From: Photobacterium obscurum | GTDB lineage: Bacteria > Pseudomonadota > Gammaproteobacteria > Enterobacterales > Vibrionaceae | Assembly: GCF_026191635.1 (NCBI RefSeq) | Contig: NZ_JAKRRW010000034.1 | Span: 1 to 34,643 of the forward strand | Length of the DNA stretch: 34,643 bases | Reading direction: 5' to 3' | In this document: one piece after another, positions 14,993 to 23,400 of the stretch | How the letters are laid out: every line of letters begins with the position of its first letter | How positions within the stretch are numbered: position 1 is the first letter of the stretch | Notes under the pieces: generated by a model | Told to the model about the DNA's origin: nothing | The model's database searches: none | What the model saw: the letters and a program-made list of their open reading frames with translations, nothing else | Made by a program: the position numbers and the translations under genes

Positions 14993-16203
14993 ACAATAAA
15001 GTTAATCGATTAGAGCCTAAAATGAGATTCCCAACGTTCAAAAACGGATGGGAAAGAAGCACTCTATCAGATGTTTCTATTATAGACAAAAAATCATTAA
15101 CTAATAAGACTGATGATGATTATCAGTTTTATTATATCTCATTGTCAGACGTTAATGACCAAAGAATATCTGATAACTTAGAATGTTATAATTACAAAAG
15201 TTCGCCATCAAGAGCTCGTAGAGTTATAGATGAAGAAAATATTTTATTTGCTACAGTTCGACCAAATTTAAAAAACTTTGCTTTAGTCGAAGAAAAGTTT
15301 AAAGATTGTATTGCAAGTACTGGTTTTTCTGTGATAGAAGCAAAAAATGGGTATGACCCAAAATTCATATTTCAATCTTTATTTACGAATAGAATAACAC
15401 AGCAGATCAACAATCTTGTTGTTGGTTCTAATTATCCTGCAATAAATAGTTCTGACGTGAAAGATTTAATTCTTTACATTCCATTAGAACTCAAAGAGCA
15501 ACAAAAAGTCTCAAGTTTTTTAACAACTGTTGATGATAAAATCACACAGCTGAATAAGAAAAAAAGCCTACTAATAAAGTATAAAAAAGGAGTAATGCAA
15601 CAATTATTTACTCAAAAAATCCGTTTTAAAAATAAAGATTTGAAAGATTTTCCTGATTGGAAGAAGGATGAAATCGGTAAATATTTACAATTACACAAAG
15701 AACGAACATCATCTGATACTAATTACCCTATACTAACATCATCAAGAACAGGGCTTCATTTACAAAAAGATTACTATGCATCTCGTGAGCTAAATAACAA
15801 TGGGGAGTATGGAGTTGTTCCTCGAGGTTATTTTACTTACCGACACATGAGTGATGATTTAACATTTAAATTTAATATAAATAACTTATGTGATAAAGGA
15901 GCTATTAGTAAAGAATACCCTGTATTTTCAACAAACGGGATTGACCCTTATTACTTACAATCACAGCTAAACGAAGGTAATGAGTTTAAAAAGTTTGCTA
16001 TTCAACAAAAGCTAGGTGGTACTAGAACTCGACTTTATTATAAGAATTTAGTGAAATTAAAGTTACCAATTCCATCTTTAGAAGAACAAGAAAAAATATC
16101 AAATTACTTAAAAACTATTGATGAGAAAATAAACAAGACAAAAGAACAAATTTCAGAAATGAAAAAATTCAAATATGGTTTACTTCAACAGATGTTTGTT
16201 TAG
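14989..16203 (+). CDS. hsdS: Type I restriction-modification specificity subunit
   Basis: The 404-residue HsdS has two target-recognition halves. TRD1 occupies about 15-160 and ends in the conserved spacer helices LKEQQKVSSFLTTVDDKITQ. TRD2 occupies about 205-355 and ends in LEEQEKISNYLKTIDEKINK. The closing KYGLLQQMFV and the central KGVMQQLFTQ are hallmark repeats. It picks the DNA sequence that the complex methylates or cuts. The specificity cannot be predicted by eye. The gene is markedly AT-rich compared with hsdM and hsdR, typical of TRD exchange by horizontal transfer. Confidence 0.93.
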   Translation: MNNKVNRLEPKMRFPTFKNGWERSTLSDVSIIDKKSLTNKTDDDYQFYYISLSDVNDQRISDNLECYNYKSSPSRARRVIDEENILFATVRPNLKNFALVEEKFKDCIASTGFSVIEAKNGYDPKFIFQSLFTNRITQQINNLVVGSNYPAINSSDVKDLILYIPLELKEQQKVSSFLTTVDDKITQLNKKKSLLIKYKKGVMQQLFTQKIRFKNKDLKDFPDWKKDEIGKYLQLHKERTSSDTNYPILTSSRTGLHLQKDYYASRELNNNGEYGVVPRGYFTYRHMSDDLTFKFNINNLCDKGAISKEYPVFSTNGIDPYYLQSQLNEGNEFKKFAIQQKLGGTRTRLYYKNLVKLKLPIPSLEEQEKISNYLKTIDEKINKTKEQISEMKKFKYGLLQQMFV

Positions 16204-16211
16204 GTGATGAT

Positions 16212-16907
16212 ATGGATAGCTTAAAAAATCTGATAGAGCAACATTTGCCAGATTTTCCAGATTTTGATTATTATTTACCTATTATAGAAAAGGCTGTGGT
16301 AAATCAAGAGCCACATCCTGACATTTGTATAGAATGTTGTACATCGTTAATACAAGGTCTTAGTAAGACTATAATTTCAAGGTTAGATCCTGTTGAGTAT
16401 GAAAAAAAATTTAATAACAAAAGTAAAGATACTCAAGATTTAGTAAAACCTGCTTTGAAATTATTAGCTGAAGATATGAGTAATATAGAAGAGGACTTTA
16501 TTAGAAAAGGAACATCACTAACAATAGCTATATCAACACTTAGAAATAAACGTGGTGATATTTCTCATGGAAAAGCAGTACCAAAGACCTTAAAAAGCAA
16601 CATGGATCTTTCACGTATTGTTTTAGAAATGACGGAACCATTATTAAGGTTCATGCTTGCTAGTTTCTTTAGAATAAGTTATGAGCGATTAGATATAAGT
16701 GAAATAGATATCGATGAAGAAGCTGATCTTGATAAGATAAATTACAATGATAACGAAGAATTCAACGATTATCTTGATGAGGAATATCCTTACAACGGAA
16801 AGTTATTATATAGCCAAGCACTATATGAGCTCTACTACGAAGATTACTTAGTACAACTCGAAGAATATAACGATCAATTACTAGATGATGAAGGGAAGTG
16901 TGTATGA
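16212..16907 (+). CDS. Abi_C/HEPN-like protein inside the hsd operon
   Basis: The 231-residue protein lies between hsdS (9-base gap) and hsdR (ATGA overlap at 16904-16907), so it is part of the operon. Residues 100-150 carry the Abi_C (abortive infection C-terminal) signature TIAISTLRNKRGDISHGKAV. R114-GDIS-H119 fits the R-x4-6-H motif of HEPN RNases, and R111-N112 fits the common RN start. The C-terminal 80 residues are extremely acidic (DISEIDIDEEADLDKINYND). The usual guess is an RNA-cleaving abortive-infection factor coupled to restriction. The gene is strongly AT-rich like hsdS, which suggests the two moved as a cassette. HEPN activity is inferred from the motif only. Confidence 0.7.
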   Translation: MDSLKNLIEQHLPDFPDFDYYLPIIEKAVVNQEPHPDICIECCTSLIQGLSKTIISRLDPVEYEKKFNNKSKDTQDLVKPALKLLAEDMSNIEEDFIRKGTSLTIAISTLRNKRGDISHGKAVPKTLKSNMDLSRIVLEMTEPLLRFMLASFFRISYERLDISEIDIDEEADLDKINYNDNEEFNDYLDEEYPYNGKLLYSQALYELYYEDYLVQLEEYNDQLLDDEGKCV

Positions 16908-19795
16908 GCCAGTCAGAAGCAGAATTAGAACGACAATTAATAATCCAACTAACTGAACTGGGCTACGACAAAGTAATCATCACAAATGCCGAACAGTTAA
17001 AAGTTAACCTTAGGCGCCAGCTTGAAAAGCATAACAAATTGACGCTATCTGAGACAGAATTTTCACGTGTTCTCAATAAGCTAGACAAAGGTACTGTTTT
17101 TGATAAAGCGGAATTGTTACGCGAGCCAAAAATTCAAATAACAGGCGATGACGACACACCGATTTACTTGAACTTGCTCAATACTGAGCATTGGTGCCAG
17201 AATCAATACCAAGTAACGCACCAAATAAGCCAAGAAGGCACCTACAAAAACCGTTATGATGTCACGCTATTGATTAACGGCCTACCGCTTGTTCAAATTG
17301 AACTAAAACGCCGCGGCATGGAAATCAAAGAAGCCTTTAACCAGATAAACCGCTATCAGCGCCAATCTTTTTGGAGCGAACACGGCTTATTTCAGTTCGT
17401 ACAACTGTTTGTGATATCAAATGGCGCCAATACTAAGTATTACGCCAACAATCGCCATCAAGACTTTAAGCAGACTTTTACCTGGTCGACGATGGACAAT
17501 GAGCAAATTAACGAACTAGAGTTGTTTGCCGAAATCTTTTTAGAAAAGTGCCACCTTTCTAAAATGATTTGTAAATACATTGTGTTGCACCAATCAGATA
17601 AGATTCTAATGGCGCTGCGCCCGTATCAGTTTTATGCTGCTGAAGCGATTTATGAAAAAGTAAAAACTAGCGACCAAAACGGGTATATTTGGCATACCAC
17701 GGGTTCCGGAAAAACACTGACGAGTTTTAAGACTGCGCAACTTATTTGTGAGTTACCGGAAGAAAAAGTCGCCAAAGTGATGTTTGTTGTAGACCGTGCC
17801 GACCTCGATTATCAAACGGCACTAGAGTTTAACTACTTTAGCGAAGGTTGTGTCGACGAAACTAAGAACACTCGCTCTCTCGTTCAACAAATGTCAGGCA
17901 ATAACCGATTGATTGTCACCACTATTCAGAAACTTAATAACGCCATCACTAATGAGCGATATGGTGAAATCGAGACGCTAAAAAATCAGCCTGTGATCTT
18001 TATTTTTGATGAATGCCATCGATCCCAGTTCGGTACAACCCATAAAAATATCTGTGCTTTTTTCAATAAAGCTCAAATGTTTGGCTTTACGGGTACCCCG
18101 ATATTAGAAGACAATGCCACTAAAAATGAACACGGAAAGCGCACCACTAAAGACCTTTTTGGTGAGCGATTGCACAGTTACTTGTTACCACATGCCATTG
18201 GGGATCAAAACGTTTTACGTTTTGCTGTCGAGTATTGGGGCAAATTAAAGCGTAAAGACGGTAGTTTGATTGATGAAGATAAAGCCGTTGCGTCAATTGA
18301 TAAAAAAGAGTTTTTTGAAAGTGAAGATAGAATAAACAATATTGTGGATTGGGTTATCCATAATCATAATCGAAAAACTCATAACAAGCAGTTCTCTTCC
18401 ATGATGTGTGTTAGCAGTGTTGATGCACTGAACACTTATTATGATTTGTTTAAACGTAAAAAAGAGGCCGGAGAGCACGATCTTCGAGTCGTCACTATTT
18501 TTACTTATTCCGCTAATGAAGAAGATATTGAAGCTGATGGCTTGATCGGTGAGCCTGATTTTGACATACCAGAAAATATGCATAGTCGGGATAAATTGGA
18601 AAGTTACATCGACGACTACAACAAGATGTACAAAACCAATCATAGTGCCAAAGATAGCAAAGGCTTTTATACCTATTACAAAGATATCGCCAAGCGAATG
18701 AAAGAGCGTGATAAGAAATCATTTAAAGATGAAGATCGTGCCGATATCTTGCTGGTTGTAAACATGTTTTTAACGGGCTTTGATGCTAAGAAATTGAACA
18801 CCCTTTATGTTGACAAAAACTTAAAGCACCATGGTTTAATCCAGGCTTTTTCACGTACCAATCGTATTTTAGGTGAGCTTAAGTCACAAGGAAATATCAT
18901 TTGTTTCAGGAATTTAAAGCCAAAAACAGATGAAGCCATTGCGCTATTTTCAAACAAAAATGCATCAGAAGTGGTTTTAATGGACCCTTATGATACTTAT
19001 GTTGATAAATTTAATAAGGAAGTCAAAGAACTCGAGCTAATTACACCAACGCCTGCTGATGTCGACAAATTGTTGAGTGAAAAAGATCAAGTGCGCTTTA
19101 TCCAAGCTTTTAGGGCACTAATGCGAACGCTCAACGTATTGAAATGCTTTACTGAGTTTGTTTTTGATGATCTGCTCATGGATGACGATACTTTTAGCAA
19201 TTATAAAAGTAAGTACCTTGATCTTTACGAGAAAACTCGCTCAGAAGACAACGGTGACGGTGGCGATTCTATTCTTAACGATGTTGATTTTGAGTTGGAG
19301 CTAATCCACAAAGATAAAATCAATGTGGCTTATATTCTTGAATTGCTAGCTCAAGCTTATCAGGAATCACAATCTGGTGATGAGCAAATTAAAGCTCAAG
19401 GAGAAGAGAAACGCCGAGTGATTACCGATATGCTGCAGCAAGAAAGTCAATTGCGTAGTAAGCGAACATTAATTCAAAAATTTATTGAAGAGTACATGCC
19501 TACTCTTAAGCCCTCTCAGTCAATACAGAAAGAATTTGCTATTTACTGGGATGCGGAAAAGGAATCAGCAATTAATACTCTTTGTACTGAAGAGAAATTG
19601 AAAATTGATGCTTTAAAGCAGATGATCAGCGCTTATCTGTTCTCAGGAAAGATGCCATTACGCGATACAGTCTTTGATGCTATGGATGAAAAACCAAAGC
19701 TGTTACAACGTAAGAAGGTATTTGAGCGGATTTCTGAGAAAATCTTTGATTTCATTTCGACCTTTGAAGATGACATGGGTGACTTAGATATTTAA
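16904..19795 (+). CDS. hsdR: Type I restriction-modification endonuclease / translocase subunit
   Basis: The start ATG 16904 overlaps the preceding stop; a GTG at 16898 would add only two residues. The 963-residue HsdR has the N-terminal PD-(D/E)XK nuclease (NRYDVTLLINGLPLVQIELK: D119, E133, K135). The SF2 motor contains Walker A TTGSGKT (265-271), motif II DECH (369-372), motif III FTGTP and motif VI QAFSRTNRI. The length is typical. It translocates DNA and cuts unmethylated targets in complex with HsdM and HsdS. Base composition returns to that of hsdM. A hairpin follows the stop. Confidence 0.95.
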   Translation: MSQSEAELERQLIIQLTELGYDKVIITNAEQLKVNLRRQLEKHNKLTLSETEFSRVLNKLDKGTVFDKAELLREPKIQITGDDDTPIYLNLLNTEHWCQNQYQVTHQISQEGTYKNRYDVTLLINGLPLVQIELKRRGMEIKEAFNQINRYQRQSFWSEHGLFQFVQLFVISNGANTKYYANNRHQDFKQTFTWSTMDNEQINELELFAEIFLEKCHLSKMICKYIVLHQSDKILMALRPYQFYAAEAIYEKVKTSDQNGYIWHTTGSGKTLTSFKTAQLICELPEEKVAKVMFVVDRADLDYQTALEFNYFSEGCVDETKNTRSLVQQMSGNNRLIVTTIQKLNNAITNERYGEIETLKNQPVIFIFDECHRSQFGTTHKNICAFFNKAQMFGFTGTPILEDNATKNEHGKRTTKDLFGERLHSYLLPHAIGDQNVLRFAVEYWGKLKRKDGSLIDEDKAVASIDKKEFFESEDRINNIVDWVIHNHNRKTHNKQFSSMMCVSSVDALNTYYDLFKRKKEAGEHDLRVVTIFTYSANEEDIEADGLIGEPDFDIPENMHSRDKLESYIDDYNKMYKTNHSAKDSKGFYTYYKDIAKRMKERDKKSFKDEDRADILLVVNMFLTGFDAKKLNTLYVDKNLKHHGLIQAFSRTNRILGELKSQGNIICFRNLKPKTDEAIALFSNKNASEVVLMDPYDTYVDKFNKEVKELELITPTPADVDKLLSEKDQVRFIQAFRALMRTLNVLKCFTEFVFDDLLMDDDTFSNYKSKYLDLYEKTRSEDNGDGGDSILNDVDFELELIHKDKINVAYILELLAQAYQESQSGDEQIKAQGEEKRRVITDMLQQESQLRSKRTLIQKFIEEYMPTLKPSQSIQKEFAIYWDAEKESAINTLCTEEKLKIDALKQMISAYLFSGKMPLRDTVFDAMDEKPKLLQRKKVFERISEKIFDFISTFEDDMGDLDI

Positions 19796-19796
19796 T

Positions 19797-19830
19797 AGCA
19801 AGCGGGGTAAATTATCCCACTTGCTTAAAA
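19797..19830 (+). terminator. Terminator after hsdR
   Basis: AGCAAG (19797-19802) and CTTGCT (19820-19825) bracket a second pairing GGG/CCC, and the hairpin is followed by TAAAAAA. It directly follows the hsdR stop. Confidence 0.55.
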
Positions 19831-19834
19831 AAGG

Positions 19835-19979
19835 GGGGGTATGTCAGGGCGAACGCACGAAAAATTAAAAATATCGCTTAATCAGCATGTTACAATTAAA
19901 GTGAACTTTTTAGTTCAGATGTAACCATTTGATGACAATGATCTTTGTGACGTTCATGCGTTTGCCCTGGGGGGTATGT
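19835..19979. mobile_element. Small MITE with 17-bp terminal inverted repeats and a 10-bp target duplication
   Basis: The element proper is 19845-19969, 125 bases. Its left end CAGGGCGAACGCACGAA (19845-19861) and right end TTCATGCGTTTGCCCTG (19953-19969) are inverted repeats with two mismatches. The identical 10-mer GGGGGTATGT flanks it on both sides (19835-19844 and 19970-19979), as expected of a transposition target duplication. No transposase is inside. The interior forms a further hairpin (GTTAC, GTGAAC ... GTTCA, GTAAC). Ends starting CAGGGC with duplications of 8-11 bases recall IS4 or ISAs1-type elements, but I cannot name the parent. Confidence 0.8.
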
Positions 19980-19983
19980 GCTT

Positions 19984-21234
19984 TTAATTAGAATTAACAA
20001 TAGAAAGAAGTGTCTTCGGTGCAGTTAGACTAAAGTTCCCAGTAGCAGCTTCATTAATGTGATTGCTCCACCATTCCATTATTTTTTTTCGCCTTTCTAG
20101 GTAGTCTGCGCGGTTGTAGGCGCGGCGAACTTCATTTTTGTCACAGTGAGCTAAGGCTGCTTCAATCACATCAGAATCGAAACCTTGCTCATTGAGAGTG
20201 GTACTTGCCAGCGCTCTTAGTCCATGGGACACCAGGCGACCACCAAAGCCCATACGTTTTAGCGCCATGTTAGCGGTTTGGTCATGGGTATGAGTTTGTG
20301 GGTTTCTATCAGATGGGAAGATGAATTCACGATGAGAGCTAATCGGTTTCATGACTTCCAGTAGTGCTAACGCCTGTTGGGTTAACGGTACGGCATGCTC
20401 TTTACGTTTCTTCATTCTCGTAGCAGGGATAACCCATAAAGCATTGTTGAAGTCGATTTCTTTCCATCGAGTTCCTGACGCTTCACTCGGACGAACCATC
20501 GTATGTAGCTGCCACTCAATAAGGCAACGAGTTGTGCGCTTTATGCTGGCATTGTTGATGGCCACCATAAGATCCGGAAGCTCCTCCGGCCTTAGTGTTG
20601 GCATATGCTTTTTCTTCGGAGCTTCAAAAGCTGCTTTAATGCCTATCAAGCGGTTAGCATCTACTAAACCAGTATTAACGGCATAAGTCATGATTTCGTT
20701 TAAACGCTGTGATAGCCGTTTAATGGTCTCTAAGTTGCCTTTGTGAGCTAAAGGCTTCATGGCATCAATAGCGTGCTGTGGGCGTAAATCATGAATTGGG
20801 ATGGTCCCCAGAGTAGGGAAGATGTGCAGTTTTAATGAGCTCCAGATGTCGTCAGCATAGTCGGGTGTTACTTTTTTCTTTTTCAGCACAAACCAGTCTT
20901 TGGCGACGACTTCAAGCGTTGTTCTATGCTTTGCTGCTTGAGCTGAGGCTTTCTCTGCTTTGTGTTCTTTAGGATCGATGTTTTGAGTAAGGAGTTTTCG
21001 GGCTTCATCTCGTTGGGCTCTAGCTTCTGCGAGAGAGAGCGTCGGGTATACGCCAAAACTCAGGCTGGTACGTTTTTTGGTGTGGGGACGGTAGTAATCA
21101 AATAGCCATAGCTTGGAGCCGTTAGGCTTTACTCGCAGTGCAAGTCCTTGTCCATCAGAAAGGTTATAAACTTTTTCCCTGGGCTTAGCCTGTTTGATTT
21201 CAGTGTTGGTCAGTGGTTTAGTCGTCCTTGCCAT
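19984..21234 (-). CDS. int: P4-type tyrosine integrase of the ssrA island
   Basis: The 416-residue integrase has the N-terminal arm-binding domain (LTNTEIKQAKPREKVYNLSD), a core-binding domain (about 105-195) and a catalytic domain. The catalytic residues visible are R248 (TMVRPSEA), K275 region (ATRMKKRKEH), H337-xx-R340 (SHGLRALAST), H363 (LAHCDKNEVR) and Y373 (RAYNRADY). It lies immediately downstream of ssrA with its start towards it, the arrangement of site-specific integrases using tmRNA 3' ends (CP4-57, VPI-1). It catalyses integration and excision at ssrA. The truncated homologue at 905-1027 has the same N-terminus. No frameshift is present, so the island may still move. Confidence 0.95.
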   Translation of the reverse strand: MARTTKPLTNTEIKQAKPREKVYNLSDGQGLALRVKPNGSKLWLFDYYRPHTKKRTSLSFGVYPTLSLAEARAQRDEARKLLTQNIDPKEHKAEKASAQAAKHRTTLEVVAKDWFVLKKKKVTPDYADDIWSSLKLHIFPTLGTIPIHDLRPQHAIDAMKPLAHKGNLETIKRLSQRLNEIMTYAVNTGLVDANRLIGIKAAFEAPKKKHMPTLRPEELPDLMVAINNASIKRTTRCLIEWQLHTMVRPSEASGTRWKEIDFNNALWVIPATRMKKRKEHAVPLTQQALALLEVMKPISSHREFIFPSDRNPQTHTHDQTANMALKRMGFGGRLVSHGLRALASTTLNEQGFDSDVIEAALAHCDKNEVRRAYNRADYLERRKKIMEWWSNHINEAATGNFSLTAPKTLLSIVNSN

Positions 21235-21285
21235 AGTAGTACCAATCTGCTCACTTTTTGTCGGTACTACTAAGCGTACTACTAA
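21234..21285. repeat. Repeats of GGTACTACTA beside the integrase start
   Basis: TAGTAGTACC (21234-21243), adjacent to the int ATG, is the exact reverse complement of GGTACTACTA (21263-21272 region), and GTACTACTAA is repeated directly at 21264-21273 and 21276-21285. Three copies around the int promoter are candidates for integrase arm sites or an AlpA/Xis operator. No comparable set is seen at the far end. Confidence 0.5.
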
Positions 21286-21360
21286 AAATTGGAGCTGTCG
21301 ATGACATCAAGAGACGTTAGGAGACGGATAAGTTGTTGATTTTGATATTGCAGAAAAGAA

Positions 21361-21384
21361 AAAAGACGTCCTAAGACGTCTTTT
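21361..21384 (-). terminator. ssrA terminator
   Basis: AAAAGACGTC and GACGTCTTTT form a perfect 10-bp stem around CTAA, 10 bases past the tmRNA 3' end on the minus strand. Its core, GACGTCCTAAGACGTC, is repeated at 1209-1224. The stem is symmetric, so it works for both strands and separates ssrA from int. Confidence 0.8.
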
Positions 21385-21391
21385 TCTTTGA

Positions 21392-21407
21392 TTTGGTGGA
21401 GCTGGCG
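21392..21407. other. ssrA-proximal attachment site
   Basis: TTTGGTGGAGCTGGCG contains the last 14 bases of the tmRNA gene (with its encoded CCA) and is partly repeated at 1237-1251. The exact crossover point cannot be determined. The intact tRNA-like end shows that integration has not damaged tmRNA. Confidence 0.6.
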
Positions 21408-21762
21408 GGAGTTGAACCCGCGTCCAAAACCAGTCTAACCAGAGGCGCTACATGCTTAGTCAATCTTTATTCTCGTACCAACACTGCGAATTGACACGCT
21501 ATGCTAATACATACCAGAATTCTATTTCGCGGTTCATCTCTCTAGTCAAAGATTCCCTCGCTATCTTGTTTGGGTTTGAACCCCTGTAATTCCCCGTCTT
21601 ACAAGCGGAAGCTAGGGCAGGAGCGCTCTTAGCAGGGTATTAAGCTGCTAGTGCGTAGTTTTCGTCGTTTGCGACTATTTTTTTGCGGCTTTTTACGTGG
21701 CCAACCGCCCCACGGCATGCTCCCAAAGCCTTCGTGATCCTGTCGAATCCTAAATCAGCCCC
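21394..21762 (-). ncRNA. ssrA: Transfer-messenger RNA (tmRNA)
   Basis: The 369-base gene starts GGGGCTGATTTAGGATTCGAC and ends in TCCACCA with an encoded CCA, the two halves of the tRNA-Ala-like acceptor. The tag reading frame at 21672-21640 begins with resume codon GCA and encodes ANDENYALAA then TAA, the Vibrio-type proteolysis tag. tmRNA with SmpB rescues stalled ribosomes. It is the integration target of the island. A promoter (TTGACG, 16 bases, TAACAT) lies upstream on the minus strand at 21802-21775, leaving about 12 bases to the 5' end. Confidence 0.97.
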
Positions 21763-21774
21763 AGAGTTCGATCG

Positions 21775-21802
21775 ATGTTATCAGAAAATTGGCTAGCGTC
21801 AA
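21775..21802 (-). promoter_or_regulatory. Probable ssrA promoter
   Basis: On the minus strand, TTGACG (21802-21797) and TAACAT (21780-21775) are separated by 16 bases and lie 12 bases before the GGGG start of tmRNA. An AT-rich TTTTATA precedes the -35. Confidence 0.6.
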
Positions 21803-21868
21803 TATAAAACCCTGCTTGCCGAGTGCTTATGGAGAAAAATCCATCACTTAGCAAGCCAAGGCATTATT

Positions 21869-22351
21869 TTAGCGCATACTTTGCTTCATGATACGCTGCT
21901 TGTCGCGCTGCCAATCTTTCTGTTTGGAGTCGGCGCGCTTATCATGCAGCTTCTTACCACGAGCTGTCCCTACTTTTAGTTTAACCCATGAACCCTTCCA
22001 ATACATGGAAAGTGCCACTATGGTCTGGCCTTCACGGTTGACCGCTCCTAACAGTTTGTCTATCTCACGACGGTTAAGCAGCAGCTTACGGGTACGGGTT
22101 GGATCCGCGACAACATGGGTTGAAGCAGCGTTGAGAGGGGTGATGGTAACCCCGGAAATGAATGCTTCGCCATTACGTAGGAAAACATAGCTCTCAGAAA
22201 TGTTGACCTTACCAGAGCGGATGGCTTTCACTTCCCAACCTTGTAGCTCAAGGCCGGCTTCAAATTCATCTTGAATCGCAAATTCATGACGGGCAGATTT
22301 GTTTTTAGCGATGGTATTGCTACCTGGCTTGCTTGGTTTCTTCTTGGCCAT
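21869..22351 (-). CDS. smpB: SsrA-binding protein SmpB
   Basis: The 160-residue protein is SmpB: NTIAKNKSARHEFAIQDEFE and ELQGWEVKAIRSGKVNISES are family signatures, and the basic tail KQRIMKQSMR is the segment that enters the ribosomal A site in the known mechanism. It binds tmRNA and delivers it to stalled ribosomes. The gene is beside ssrA on the same strand, 106 bases upstream, and divergent from ratA. Length is normal for the family. Confidence 0.97.
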   Translation of the reverse strand: MAKKKPSKPGSNTIAKNKSARHEFAIQDEFEAGLELQGWEVKAIRSGKVNISESYVFLRNGEAFISGVTITPLNAASTHVVADPTRTRKLLLNRREIDKLLGAVNREGQTIVALSMYWKGSWVKLKVGTARGKKLHDKRADSKQKDWQRDKQRIMKQSMR

Positions 22352-22577
22352 AATTACTCGTTTCTATCTGTTGCAGTCCCAAGACGACGGATTTATCGCT
22401 TGGTCGAAGTGCGAAAATCGTTGTAGTTATTTGCTAACTTTATGTATACGAATTTGCACGGATTTTGGCTGTACGCTGAGTAATGGTATCATTGGCCAAC
22501 CTCTTCTCATAGATTTTGCTGTTTATCTATGTAAATACTTGTGGGTTGAGGCACTTATGATGGGTAAAGGAGAAACT

Positions 22578-23012
22578 ATGCCTCAGATTAGTCGCTCTGC
22601 ACTGGTACCTTTTAGTGCAAAGAAAATGTTTGAACTTGTTAATGATGTTGAGTCTTACCCGGCTTTTTTGCCTGGTTGTTCAGGGACCAAGATCATAGAA
22701 AGTTCTGATGAGCATATGATGGCATCTGTCGATGTTTCCAAAGCTGGAATTAAAAAAACCTTTGTCACTCGAAATCAATTGGTCGGAGTCAATAAGATTG
22801 ACATGCAGCTGGTCGAGGGACCTTTTCAACGTCTGGTCGGCGGCTGGCATTTTACCGAGCTTGATGCCGAGGCTTGCAAGGTCGAATTGAAGCTGGATTT
22901 TGAATTTACCAATGGTTTGGTGGAAGCGGCTTTTGGCAAGGTGTTCCGCGATCTGACGAACAACATGGTTAATGCATTTACCCAAAGAGCTAAAGAAATC
23001 TATGAATTCTGA
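22578..23012 (+). CDS. ratA: RatA, START/coenzyme-Q-binding-fold protein
   Basis: The ATG at 22578 follows AAAGGAGAAACT, which decides the start; a long upstream open frame to 22299 is unsupported. The 144-residue product MPQISRSALVPFSAKKMFEL with NDVESYPAFLPGC is the RatA/COQ10-like family. In E. coli RatA was reported to inhibit ribosome subunit association; the fold also suggests ubiquinone binding, so its function is debated. Its TGA overlaps the ATG of rnfH (23002), indicating an operon. Confidence 0.92.
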   Translation: MPQISRSALVPFSAKKMFELVNDVESYPAFLPGCSGTKIIESSDEHMMASVDVSKAGIKKTFVTRNQLVGVNKIDMQLVEGPFQRLVGGWHFTELDAEACKVELKLDFEFTNGLVEAAFGKVFRDLTNNMVNAFTQRAKEIYEF

Positions 23013-23331
23013 CGAAACGCTAATTCATGTTGAGGTGGTATATGCATTGCCTCAAGCCCAGAAAGTGATCAAACTGGCGATCACGCCAGATACTCAGGTG
23101 CATGAAATTATAGAGCAGTCCGGTGTGCTGGAGCTATACCCTGAAATTGACCTGAAGAAAAATAAGGTTGGCGTCTACAGTCGTAACGTGAAGCTTGATG
23201 CGACGGTACGAGATGGTGACCGAATTGAGATTTACCGCCCGCTGCTCGCTGATCCCAAAGAGATCCGCCGTAAGCGTGCTGAGCAGGCCAAGCAAGAGGC
23301 TTTGGATGCCAAAGCAGCTCAGAAAGGCTAG
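23002..23331 (+). CDS. rnfH: RnfH/RatB family ubiquitin-like-fold protein
   Basis: The start ATG 23002 overlaps the end of ratA; an in-frame ATG at 22972 lies inside ratA. The 109-residue product, MNSDETLIHVEVVYALPQAQ, has the beta-grasp layout with GDRIEIYRPLLADPKEIRRK, a hallmark of RnfH (formerly YfjF/RatB). Its biochemical role is unproved despite the name. The C-terminus is a charged helix (EQAKQEALDAKAAQKG). A bidirectional terminator follows. Confidence 0.92.
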   Translation: MNSDETLIHVEVVYALPQAQKVIKLAITPDTQVHEIIEQSGVLELYPEIDLKKNKVGVYSRNVKLDATVRDGDRIEIYRPLLADPKEIRRKRAEQAKQEALDAKAAQKG

Positions 23332-23364
23332 AAGGTCGGCACGGTAAGTCGTTAAAGTATGCAT

Positions 23365-23394
23365 AAAAAAAGCTCGCAGATGCGAGCTTTTTTG
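23365..23394. terminator. Bidirectional terminator between rnfH and bamE
   Basis: AAAAAAAGCTCGCA pairs with TGCGAGCTTTTTTT around GA at about 23365-23394, serving both convergent genes. Confidence 0.85.
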
Positions 23395-23400
23395 TGGGCA

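Noticed and set aside
22299..22577. Longer ratA start at 22299
   Set aside because: The region overlaps the smpB start on the other strand; AAAGGAGAAACT before the ATG at 22578 decides the start.
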